Assembly: GCF_040358985.1 (NCBI RefSeq)
Contig: NZ_CP132932.1
Span: 3,720,001 to 3,784,000, forward strand
DNA: 64,000 bases
Reading direction: 5' to 3'
DNA from: Tunturibacter empetritectus
Lineage (GTDB): Bacteria > Acidobacteriota > Terriglobia > Terriglobales > Acidobacteriaceae
Shown: piece by piece, positions 56,827 to 64,000 of the stretch
Numbering within the stretch: position 1 is the first letter of the stretch
How the letters are laid out: each line of letters opens with the position of its first letter
The notes under the pieces: generated by a model
What the model was told of the DNA's origin: nothing
The model's input: the letters and a program-made list of their open reading frames with translations, nothing else
The model's database searches: none
Translations under genes and position numbers: made by a program

Positions 56827-58875
56827 TTAGTGCATCCAGATGGAGCGGCCGAAGATCATGACGAGTAGAACGGCGGCGGCCCCGAGTGCGAGCCAACCGG
56901 CGTAAGAGCGAATGTTTCCAGACTGAACGCGGCGGACGAGAGAGCTGAAGCCTCGCGTAGTTGCGCCAGCGGCGGCGCCAGAGCCGTTGACGATGCCGCC
57001 ATCGATGATGCCGCCGAGGAAGAGTCGGCTGAACATGAGCAGCGGGGAGACGATGAGGGCGCCATAGATCTCGTCGATGTAGAACTTGTGGTCGACGAGG
57101 TTGTAGAGGGCTGGCATTTTTGCTGCGAGGGCTGCGGCGGTGCCGGGCTTCTTGTAATAGAAGAGGTAGGCGATGCCGAGACCTGCGAGTGCGACGAGGA
57201 CGGAGACTACGGCGAGACCAAGCTCGGAACCGTGGCTGGTGGATGCTGCTTCGACGGCGGCACCTGTGCTGAAGACGGGATCCAGGAAGTGTTCGATCTC
57301 GTTATGGCCGCCCATAGCTGCGGGAACGCCTACCCACCCGCCAATAATCGACAGCAGCGCGAGGATAGCGAGCGGAACGGTCATGATCGCGGGGGACTCG
57401 TGGACGCCGTGCGTATGGTTGTCTTCTGGGTCGACGACCATAACGGCGTGGCTGCCGGAGTGAGTGTGGACGGCTGCTCCGTGATCGTGGAGATCCGTAC
57501 GCTCCTCAAAGTGTTCAGGACCAAAGAAGGTCTTGAACCAGAGGCGGAACATATAGAAGGAGGTCATTCCCGCTGTGATGAGGCCGACTAGCCATAGCAG
57601 TTTGCCTAGAGGATTGTTCGAGACGAAGGCCTGGTAGAGGATCTCGTCCTTGGAGAAGAAACCGGCCAGTGGCGGGATGCCGGAGATGGCGAAGACGCCC
57701 ATCGTCATCGTCCAGAAGGTGACCGGGATGCGCTTGCGGAGACCGCCCATCTTGCGCATGTCCTGCTCGCCGGAGAGCGCGTGGATGACCGAGCCGGCAG
57801 AGAGGAAGAGCAGCGCCTTGAAGAAGGCGTGGGTGAGCAGATGGAAGATGCCTGCCGTGTAGGCTCCGACTCCGCAGGCCAGGAACATATAGCCGAGCTG
57901 AGAGACGGTGGAGTAGGCGAGGACGCGTTTGATATCGTGCTGTACCATGCCGATGCAGGCGGCAAAGATGGCCGTAGCCGCGCCGATGATAGCAACGACG
58001 CCGAGCGCGTAGGGGCTGCGGTCGAAGAGCACATGGCAGCGCGCGACCATGTAGATGCCGGCGGTGACCATCGTCGCCGCATGGATGAGCGCGGAGACGG
58101 GGGTGGGACCTTCCATCGCGTCGGGGAGCCAGACGTACAGCGGGATCTGCGCGGATTTGCCCGCCGCACCGAGGACAAGCAGAAGGGCGATCGCGGTGAG
58201 AATGCCGCCGTTCCAGCCGGGGTTGACGCTGATCGCCTGAAAGATGTGCGAGAAGTCGAGGGAGCCGAACTCGCGAACGAGGAGGAACATCGCGAGGAGG
58301 AAGCCGAAGTCGCCGATGCGGTTGACGATGAATGCTTTTTTCCCGGCGTTGGCGGCGGAGTCCTTGGTGAAGTAGAAGCCGATGAGTAGGTAGGAGGCGA
58401 GACCTACTCCCTCCCAACCGACGAAGAGCAGGAGGAAGCTCTCAGCGAGGACGAGGACGAGCATGAAGAACATGAAGAGGTTCAGGTAGGCGAAGAAACG
58501 CCAGTATCCCTCTTCATGCGCCATATAGCCGACCGAATAAACGTGAATGAGGAAGCCGACGCCGGTGACGACGCCGAGCATGATGAGGGTGAGGTGATCG
58601 ACGGTAAGGGCGAAGTCGATCTGGAGGCCGGTGATTGCGATCCACGGCTGGCTGACGACGCGGAGGACTTCGGGCGCACCTTCGGCCTTCATGACGATCC
58701 AGAGCCACGCAACGATCGCGGCTGGAATAGCAGTGCAGAGCAGAGCGACGGCGGAGATCAGAGGACGGGGAAACTTGCGGCCCACTGTGCCGTTGATCAG
58801 AAAGCCGGCAAAGGGGACGAGCGGGATCAGCCAGAGGTAGTCGGAGATCATGGAGGCAGAGGGCATAGAGGTCAC
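56827..58875 (-). CDS. nuoL: Complex I subunit L
   Basis: A 682-residue subunit with about 15 TM helices and the long lateral helix at the C-terminus. Typical: LTVDHLTLIMLGVVTGVGFLI, KSAQIPLYVWLPDAMEGPT and VQHDIKRVLAYSTVSQLGYM. The GTG start at 58873-58875 overlaps the nuoK stop by 4 bp; inner ATGs at 58866 and 58851 are alternatives. A His-rich insert (about 462-495) lies in a loop. Confidence 0.95.
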   Translation of the reverse strand: MTSMPSASMISDYLWLIPLVPFAGFLINGTVGRKFPRPLISAVALLCTAIPAAIVAWLWIVMKAEGAPEVLRVVSQPWIAITGLQIDFALTVDHLTLIMLGVVTGVGFLIHVYSVGYMAHEEGYWRFFAYLNLFMFFMLVLVLAESFLLLFVGWEGVGLASYLLIGFYFTKDSAANAGKKAFIVNRIGDFGFLLAMFLLVREFGSLDFSHIFQAISVNPGWNGGILTAIALLLVLGAAGKSAQIPLYVWLPDAMEGPTPVSALIHAATMVTAGIYMVARCHVLFDRSPYALGVVAIIGAATAIFAACIGMVQHDIKRVLAYSTVSQLGYMFLACGVGAYTAGIFHLLTHAFFKALLFLSAGSVIHALSGEQDMRKMGGLRKRIPVTFWTMTMGVFAISGIPPLAGFFSKDEILYQAFVSNNPLGKLLWLVGLITAGMTSFYMFRLWFKTFFGPEHFEERTDLHDHGAAVHTHSGSHAVMVVDPEDNHTHGVHESPAIMTVPLAILALLSIIGGWVGVPAAMGGHNEIEHFLDPVFSTGAAVEAASTSHGSELGLAVVSVLVALAGLGIAYLFYYKKPGTAAALAAKMPALYNLVDHKFYIDEIYGALIVSPLLMFSRLFLGGIIDGGIVNGSGAAAGATTRGFSSLVRRVQSGNIRSYAGWLALGAAAVLLVMIFGRSIWMH

Positions 58876-59183
58876 GATTTCATCAGGTCGATCTGGTCGA
58901 CGTTCAGCGTTTCACGCGTGCGGAAGATGGCGATGATGATGGCAAGGCCGACGGCGGCCTCGGCTGCGGCGACCACCATCACGAAGAAGACGAAGATTTG
59001 GCCGGAGACCTGGTGCCACATATGCGCGAAGGCGACGAAGGTGAGGTTGACGGCGTTGAGCATGAGCTCAATCGACATGAAGATGGTGATGAGGTTGCGT
59101 TTGATGAGGAAGGCCGCGACGCCGGTGGAGAACAGTACAGCAGCGAGGATGAGGTAGGCGGCGATGGGCACTTGTGGAAGCAT
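58872..59183 (-). CDS. nuoK: Complex I subunit K
   Basis: A 103-residue, three-TM subunit with IFMSIELMLNAVNLTFVAF, holding the membrane Glu residues of the proton path, and VVAAAEAAVGLAIIIAIF. The ribosome binding site AAGGAGC lies in the nuoJ end, and the start directly follows the nuoJ stop. Confidence 0.96.
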   Translation of the reverse strand: MLPQVPIAAYLILAAVLFSTGVAAFLIKRNLITIFMSIELMLNAVNLTFVAFAHMWHQVSGQIFVFFVMVVAAAEAAVGLAIIIAIFRTRETLNVDQIDLMKS

Positions 59184-59690
59184 CTATTGCTCCTTTCGCG
59201 CGAGCACAACGGCTCCGAGGATGGCTACCAGGATGAGGATCGAGGTGACTTCGAAGGGCAGAAGCAGCTTGGTGAAGAGGATGGTGCTGATCTCGGAGAT
59301 GTTGCTGGTGACGTGGTTGAGATAGCCGCCGATGTTGGTGTAGCCGAGAGCCTTGCGCTCTGAAAGGAAGACGAAGCTGAGCAGACAGAAGATGGCAGCG
59401 GCACCGGGGAAGCCGACGAGGTACGCGGCTCGGCTGCCAGTGGTTCGCTCCTCTTCGCCTGCGTTCAGGAGCATGATGACGAAGACGAAGAAGACCATGA
59501 TGGCGCCCGAGTAGACGATGACCTGGGAGGCGGCGAGGAACTCGGCCCCCAGCGACCAGTAGAGGACCGCCAGCGACATCATGACGACGACCAGCGAGAG
59601 TGCGCTGTTGATGGGATGGCGCTGCAGGAGGAGGTTAAGCGCCCCTGCTACGGCCAGCCCACCAAAGATGAGAAAGAGTGCCAGTTGCAT
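59184..59690 (-). CDS. nuoJ: Complex I subunit J
   Basis: A 168-residue, five-TM subunit; typical is AASQVIVYSGAIMVFFVFVIML, the pi-bulge helix TM3. RBS AAGGAC lies upstream. Normally nuoI precedes nuoJ; here 118 bp without a gene separate nuoJ from nuoH. Confidence 0.95.
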   Translation of the reverse strand: MQLALFLIFGGLAVAGALNLLLQRHPINSALSLVVVMMSLAVLYWSLGAEFLAASQVIVYSGAIMVFFVFVIMLLNAGEEERTTGSRAAYLVGFPGAAAIFCLLSFVFLSERKALGYTNIGGYLNHVTSNISEISTILFTKLLLPFEVTSILILVAILGAVVLARKEQ

Positions 59691-59808
59691 GATGTTTCCG
59701 TCAGGTCCTTTGTGAATCGCTTGAGACGCTTAAAACAGGGCAGAGGCCGATTTTGAAGAACTGGGCTATCTGCTGATTGTAAAACACCTTGTTGCTTATT
59801 CCGTGGAG
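59691..59808. other. nuoH-nuoJ gap where nuoI is missing
   Basis: In the usual order nuoI (about 160 residues, two [4Fe-4S] motifs) lies here. The 118 bp contain no open frame with CxxCxxCxxxCP. There is a small GGAGTTAGCTCC palindrome and an AT-rich stretch, but nothing I can call a promoter with confidence. Confidence 0.7.
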
Positions 59809-60870
59809 CTAACTCCGTAAGGCAATGACTAAACTTGTGACGATGATGTTGGCCATGGCAAGCGGCAGGAGAAACTTCCAGCCGAAGCTCATGAGCTGGT
59901 CGTAACGGAAGCGCGGCAGCGTGCCACGTACCCAGATAAAGAGCAGAAGGAAGCCTAGAACCTTGCCTACGAACCAGAGGATTGGGAAGATGGCGGAGAG
60001 GATGGGGCCGCCAAAGTCCGCTGGGAGCAGATGGCCGAGAGGGCTGGAGGCTCCGCCAAAGAAGAGCAAGCTAGCGACGCAGCTTACGGTGATCATGTTC
60101 GCGTACTCGGCCATGAAGAACATGGCGAACTTCATGGAGCTGTACTCGGTGTGATAGCCGGCGACGAGCTCGGACTCGGCTTCGGGAAGGTCGAAGGGCG
60201 CGCGATTGGTCTCAGCATAGGCGGCCATGATGTAGATGAAGAAGCCAACGAACTGGAAGCCGCCAAAGACGTTCCAGCTAAGCAGGCCGTGTGCGCCCTG
60301 GCTGTTGACGATATCGCGCAGACTGAGCGACTGCGCACGGAGAACGACGCCGACAAGAGACAGACCGAGAGCCAACTCGTAGCTGATCATCTGCGAGGTC
60401 GCACGAAGGCTGCCGAGGAGGGAGAACTTATTGTTCGAGGACCACCCCGAGAGTGCGATCCCGTAGACCCCGATGGAGGTGATGCCCAGGATGACGAGCA
60501 GCCCGATGTTGAGGTCGGCGATGTTGAACATCTCGACGCCCTTAACCGTTTGCATACCGCCGAAGGGGACAACCGCGATGGAGATCAGTGCACAGGTCAG
60601 CGCGATGATCGGCGCGGCGATGAAGAGGGGCCGTTCTGCCGCGATAGGCAGGAGGTCCTCTTTGAGGAAGAGCTTGATGCCATCAGCCATCGGCTGCATC
60701 AGGCCGAAGGGTCCGACGCGGGAGGGTCCCCAGCGATTCTGGATGCGGCCCAGGAACTTTCTCTCCAGCAGAACGGTATAAGCGACCGCCATCAGCGTGA
60801 GGACGGTGACCACCGCAACCTTGAGGATGCTGAGCAGCAGAAATGTCTGAAATGGGCTGAGGTGGCTCAC
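59809..60870 (-). CDS. nuoH: Complex I subunit H
   Basis: A 353-residue, eight-TM subunit at the quinone site: LLERKFLGRIQNRWGPSRVGP, MQPMADGIKLFLKED, and PFDLPEAESELVAGYHTEYS. GTG start at 60870 (MSHLSPFQ). It follows nuoG by 50 bp. Confidence 0.96.
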   Translation of the reverse strand: MSHLSPFQTFLLLSILKVAVVTVLTLMAVAYTVLLERKFLGRIQNRWGPSRVGPFGLMQPMADGIKLFLKEDLLPIAAERPLFIAAPIIALTCALISIAVVPFGGMQTVKGVEMFNIADLNIGLLVILGITSIGVYGIALSGWSSNNKFSLLGSLRATSQMISYELALGLSLVGVVLRAQSLSLRDIVNSQGAHGLLSWNVFGGFQFVGFFIYIMAAYAETNRAPFDLPEAESELVAGYHTEYSSMKFAMFFMAEYANMITVSCVASLLFFGGASSPLGHLLPADFGGPILSAIFPILWFVGKVLGFLLLFIWVRGTLPRFRYDQLMSFGWKFLLPLAMANIIVTSLVIALRS

Positions 60871-60920
60871 GGCGGTGGGTTGGGCTCCTGTGGTTGTTTC
60901 GAGTCTGCGGTTGAGTCTAC

Positions 60921-63326
60921 TTAGTCGGCTGCAGTCTGAATCTGGGTGAGGCCGGTTGGAGGACGAAGGCTCTCGTTATGCTGCAGGTCGGAGAGCATGG
61001 CGGAGTAGCGTCCCAGGGTGCCCGAGGTAAATAGTGTATCGTTCGCCGGAAGGACGAGGTCGCGGCGTTTGCTTATTTGAACGAGGTCGGTTACGGTTAC
61101 AGCTGGCTGCAGATGCTGGTCGTTGCCACTGAGCAGCTGAAGGCGTAGCAGGTTGTATCCGGGGACGAGGCGCTGTATCTCGTCGAGAATTGCGAAGGGA
61201 TCGAAGGGGCTGAGCTTCGGCTCCATGTTGTTCGCTGAAAGCCACACTGCATGGCGGTCGGCCTCGCCGGACTGTGCGCCGCGGGACTGGCCCATATCGG
61301 CCCGCGTGCCTTTGCCGAAGGGAACCAGAACCTTCATGTTCGCGCCCATCTTGTCGGCGATCCGGACGATCAACTCGAAGTCGCTGCGGACTCCGGCACG
61401 ATCGCCAGCCTTGTTTACGAGCTGAAGGTCGCCGTAGCTGTTGGTCACGGAGCCGGACTTCTCGTAGAGGTTCGAGGCCGGAAGAATGACATCGGCCACG
61501 GCTGCGGTCTCGGTGAGGAACATATCCTGCACCACCACGAAGGTGTCCTTGAGGGATGCGGGATCGACGCTGTATCGGGAGACTGGGTTCGTTCCGACGA
61601 CGTAGAGCGCTGAGAGTTCGCCACGTCCAGCGGCTTCGAACATCTCGAGCAGATCGAGACCTGGAGTGGTAGGAGTGTTGTACTCGGCGAAGGTGGTGTT
61701 GCCTGCGAGTGGAGTGTAGCCGGGAAGCAGGTCGGGGAGCAGGCCCATGTCTGCTGCGCCGCGTGAGTTGACGTAGTCGGAGATGAGGGCGAACTTGCGG
61801 TTCGGCAGCGTCTTGCCGAAAGCGAGGAGGCGCTGCAGATCTGCGTCGCGGAACTCCGATCCGAGAAGGACGAGGAGGCTCTCCTCGGCGCGGATGGCCT
61901 TGCGGAATTCGTGAAAGGAGGATGCGTCTGCGCCGGAGTGGGTGAGGGCATCAACGGCACTGTCGTCTCCGGCGATGAAGCTGGCCAGTGCGCCGTAGCT
62001 GAAGGGTGCAATGTGCGCGAAGGCCTTGGCCTGGCGGCGAAGCTTGATCTCGGCAGAGTTGGCGATGTAGAGCCGGGCGCGGTTGTTGCGGACGTTGGTG
62101 CGGATATTCCACGCGGTGGCGGGTGCCTGGATGGTGGGGTCGCCGCCGAGGATCATGATGGCCGGCGCGGTCAGCGTGTCCTTCAGGCTGGCGGTACGAT
62201 CTGTGGTTCCTGCTAGGGCGCGGGCAAAGGCTACGTAGTCCGCGGTGCGATGGTGATCGATGTTGTTGGTGCCCAGCACGGTGCGAGCGAACTTCTGTAG
62301 CAGGTAGGCCTCTTCGTTGGTGGTGCGATTGGAGCCGATGACGCCAATGCTCTTGCCGCCGCGCGTGTCGCGAAGTTCGCGGAGCCTCTTGCCGACGTGG
62401 TCGAGTGCAACCTCCCAGCTGACGGGCTTCATCTCGCCGTTGGGCTGGCGAACAAGCGGCTGGGTGATGCGGTCTTCATTGTTGGCAAAGTCGAAGGCGT
62501 AGCGGCCCTTGTTGCAGAGGAAGTCGACGTTGATGCCGGATTTGTCGCGGTTGTCGCCGCGGACGATCTCGGAGCCGTCCGTGGTGCTGCGAACGCCGAG
62601 GGTGGTCTTGCATCCATCGCCGCAGTGCGTGCAGATGGTCGAGACGTGATTCATCTCCCAGGGCCGCGTCTTGTAGCGATAGGTGCCGGAGGTCAGCGCG
62701 CCGACCGGGCAGGCGTCGATGCACATGCCGCACTGCTCGCAGTCCACGTGGGCGAGATCGTCGGGAGACATCTGCGCGGGGACATTTGGGGCGATGACTG
62801 AAGAGCTGCCCCGGTTTTGAATGCCGAGAGCAAAGACGTCCATGCCTTCGCCGCACATGCGCACGCAGCGATAACAAAGGATGCAGCGCGGACGATCGAA
62901 GTAGACGACGGGGGACCACTTCTGTTCTTCGCGATGGTTCTTGGGTTCGGCGTAGAAGCTGTCGGCCGCGCCATACTTGAAGGTCATGTCCTGCAACTCG
63001 CACTCGCCGCCGGCGTCGCAGACCGGACAGTCGAGGGGATGGTTGCCGAGCAGAAGCTGGAGTGTAGCCTTGCGGGCCTGGGCGATCTCGGGCGACTCGC
63101 TGGTCACGACCATGCCCTCGGCGACCGGCGTGGTGCAGGCGGTCTGGAGCTTCGGCATCTTCTCGATGCGCACGACGCACATCCGGCATGCTGCCTGTAA
63201 CGAGAGGCCGGGGTAGTAGCAGAAGGCTGGGATCTCAATACCGGCGGACTTGCAGGCCTCGAGCAGAAGCGTGCCTGCGGGTGCGGTGATTTTTTTACCG
63301 TCTACGGTAAGGGTTACGTCTGCCAT
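60921..63326 (-). CDS. nuoG: Complex I subunit G (NADH-quinone oxidoreductase)
   Basis: An 801-residue iron-sulfur subunit. N-terminal [2Fe-2S] ligands lie in FCYYPGLSLQAACRMCVV, then the HxxxC motif region NHPLDCPVCDAGGECELQ, two [4Fe-4S] motifs RCILCYRCVRMC and CEQCGMCIDACPVGAL, and a molybdopterin-oxidoreductase-like domain beginning CTHCGDGCKTT. It passes electrons from NuoF/E toward the quinone arm. Start ATG at 63326 with GGAG four bases ahead. It follows the unknown gene by 12 bp. Confidence 0.95.
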   Translation of the reverse strand: MADVTLTVDGKKITAPAGTLLLEACKSAGIEIPAFCYYPGLSLQAACRMCVVRIEKMPKLQTACTTPVAEGMVVTSESPEIAQARKATLQLLLGNHPLDCPVCDAGGECELQDMTFKYGAADSFYAEPKNHREEQKWSPVVYFDRPRCILCYRCVRMCGEGMDVFALGIQNRGSSSVIAPNVPAQMSPDDLAHVDCEQCGMCIDACPVGALTSGTYRYKTRPWEMNHVSTICTHCGDGCKTTLGVRSTTDGSEIVRGDNRDKSGINVDFLCNKGRYAFDFANNEDRITQPLVRQPNGEMKPVSWEVALDHVGKRLRELRDTRGGKSIGVIGSNRTTNEEAYLLQKFARTVLGTNNIDHHRTADYVAFARALAGTTDRTASLKDTLTAPAIMILGGDPTIQAPATAWNIRTNVRNNRARLYIANSAEIKLRRQAKAFAHIAPFSYGALASFIAGDDSAVDALTHSGADASSFHEFRKAIRAEESLLVLLGSEFRDADLQRLLAFGKTLPNRKFALISDYVNSRGAADMGLLPDLLPGYTPLAGNTTFAEYNTPTTPGLDLLEMFEAAGRGELSALYVVGTNPVSRYSVDPASLKDTFVVVQDMFLTETAAVADVILPASNLYEKSGSVTNSYGDLQLVNKAGDRAGVRSDFELIVRIADKMGANMKVLVPFGKGTRADMGQSRGAQSGEADRHAVWLSANNMEPKLSPFDPFAILDEIQRLVPGYNLLRLQLLSGNDQHLQPAVTVTDLVQISKRRDLVLPANDTLFTSGTLGRYSAMLSDLQHNESLRPPTGLTQIQTAAD

Positions 63327-63338
63327 AAAACTCCGATT

Positions 63339-63713
63339 CTACTTAGGGCAATCAATGCTGAAATAGGTGCGACCCTTGATCTGAACGCCGTCAAGTTCGT
63401 AATGTCCTGAGGCCCAGCATGAATCAAGATCCATTACAACCTGCCAAACGATCTGGCCGAAGAATTTTGCCGCCGCTGCTTCATCCAATCCGCAAGCTAC
63501 ATAAATTGGATCGTAAATAGTCCCGGTCCAATCTTTACCGGGAATCCAACTTGAGGTATCTATTTGTCGCCCATGAAACCGTGAAGTAAGTTCGTTATGG
63601 ATTATCGGGAAAGCGTTGGGATTAACTTTGTCCAGTGCCTGACGAAGTGGGCGGTAAGTTTCTTCGTAAGGCACTCTCGTCAATTTTTTCATGCTGGGTA
63701 CATCAAATAGCAT
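63339..63713 (-). CDS. Unknown protein encoded inside the nuo operon
   Basis: A 124-residue soluble protein (MLFDVPSMKKLTRVPYEETY...). It contains RFHGRQIDTSSWIPGKDWTG, IYDPIYVACGLDEAAAAKFFGQIVWQVV and ends GVQIKGRTYFSIDCPK. The start ATG (63711-63713) is one base behind the nuoF stop (63715-63717), and the stop is 12 bp before nuoG. Base composition is lower in GC than nuo genes. No family recognised; not a standard complex I subunit (not NuoE, NuoI or NuoB). Possibly an accessory factor or an acquired gene that kept the operon coupling. Confidence 0.8.
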   Translation of the reverse strand: MLFDVPSMKKLTRVPYEETYRPLRQALDKVNPNAFPIIHNELTSRFHGRQIDTSSWIPGKDWTGTIYDPIYVACGLDEAAAAKFFGQIVWQVVMDLDSCWASGHYELDGVQIKGRTYFSIDCPK

Positions 63714-63714
63714 T

Positions 63715-64000
63715 TCAGTGCGCTCCGACCAGCTGTTCAACAGTGATGATGGGGGTTCCGGCCTTGTGGCCCTCGATGTAGTCTTCAAACTCTTTGCGGA
63801 ATTTTTTGACGAAGGCGATGGTGGGCATGGCCGCTGCGTCGCCCAGCGGGCAGAAGGTGCGTCCCAGCATGTTCTCGGCGAGATATTGAACGTTGTCGAC
63901 ATCTTTTTTATTGCCGCCACCGTTGTAGACGCGCGTGAGAGTCTTCTTGATCCAGTCCGTACCCTCGCGGCAGGGAATGCACCAGCCGCAGGATTCATGC
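63715..64000 (-). CDS. nuoF: Complex I subunit F (partial, C-terminus)
   Basis: The C-terminal 94 residues: HESCGWCIPCREGTDWIKK with three of the Cys ligands of the [4Fe-4S] cluster N3, then the fourth Cys in GRTFCPLGDAAAMP. The N-terminal FMN/NADH domain lies outside the window. It accepts electrons from NADH. Stop TGA at 63715-63717, followed after one base by the unknown gene. Confidence 0.93.
   Translation of the reverse strand, partial: HESCGWCIPCREGTDWIKKTLTRVYNGGGNKKDVDNVQYLAENMLGRTFCPLGDAAAMPTIAFVKKFRKEFEDYIEGHKAGTPIITVEQLVGAH

Overview
The window is a high-GC bacterial chromosome segment. Gene content and gene style point to Acidobacteriota, class Terriglobia (Granulicella/Edaphobacter/Terriglobus-like). 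This is inferred from the lysS, ffh, secA and nuo sequences, the many small secreted cupin proteins, the DUF3011 proteins and the type of intergenic repeats. No taxonomic search was run. No rRNA, tRNA, CRISPR array, prophage or intact insertion sequence was recognised.

Layout. 1-2.4 kb: a DUF3037/HipA-like kinase pair, with the kinase broken by a 1-nt frameshift, then two tandem secreted DUF3011 proteins. 2.5-12.9 kb: housekeeping and metabolic genes (acyl desaturase, manA, a PcaR-type IclR regulator, peroxiredoxin-like protein, secreted dienelactone hydrolase, GNAT, HerA-like ATPase, Fur-family regulator, a 47-residue membrane peptide gene, cupin). 13.0-14.4 kb: an AT-rich insert carrying one P-loop ATPase gene split by a -1 frameshift. 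14.4-19.8 kb: ffh, a POTRA-domain protein and two tandem Xer recombinases, with several repeat families between them. 20-29.7 kb: methyltransferase, ferredoxin, cupin, rhodanese, an NtrC-type response regulator with its histidine kinase and a lipoprotein, then a two-domain cupredoxin flanked by diverged direct repeats. 29.8-42.3 kb: secA, an EmrB-type exporter with a divergent MarR regulator that share one perfect 41-bp palindrome, methyltransferase, M20 peptidase, mobA and an MlaF-like ATPase. 42.5-51.3 kb: polyprenyl-P sugar transferase, nadE, a DsbA-like protein, cyoE with DUF420, lysS and a methyltransferase. 51.4-53.4 kb: the membrane-sector ATP synthase genes atpZ, atpI, atpB and atpE, without F1 genes. 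53.7-64 kb: a reverse-strand complex I operon running nuoF (partial), an unknown gene, nuoG, nuoH, nuoJ, K, L, M and N, with nuoI absent.

The most unusual items are: (1) a family of about 200-250 bp inverted-repeat elements (53441-53687, 17302-17498, half copy near 15845) whose nested arms differ mostly by changes that keep G-U pairing, which suggests selection on a folded RNA or hairpin DNA; (2) the AT-rich, frameshifted ATPase gene next to ffh; (3) the 41-bp palindrome that contains both start codons and both Shine-Dalgarno sequences of a MarR/exporter pair; (4) an unknown gene built into the nuo operon; (5) the cupredoxin gene inserted beside a partial duplicate of the neighbouring gene's 3' end; (6) a palindromic repeat recruited in frame into a xerC-like gene.
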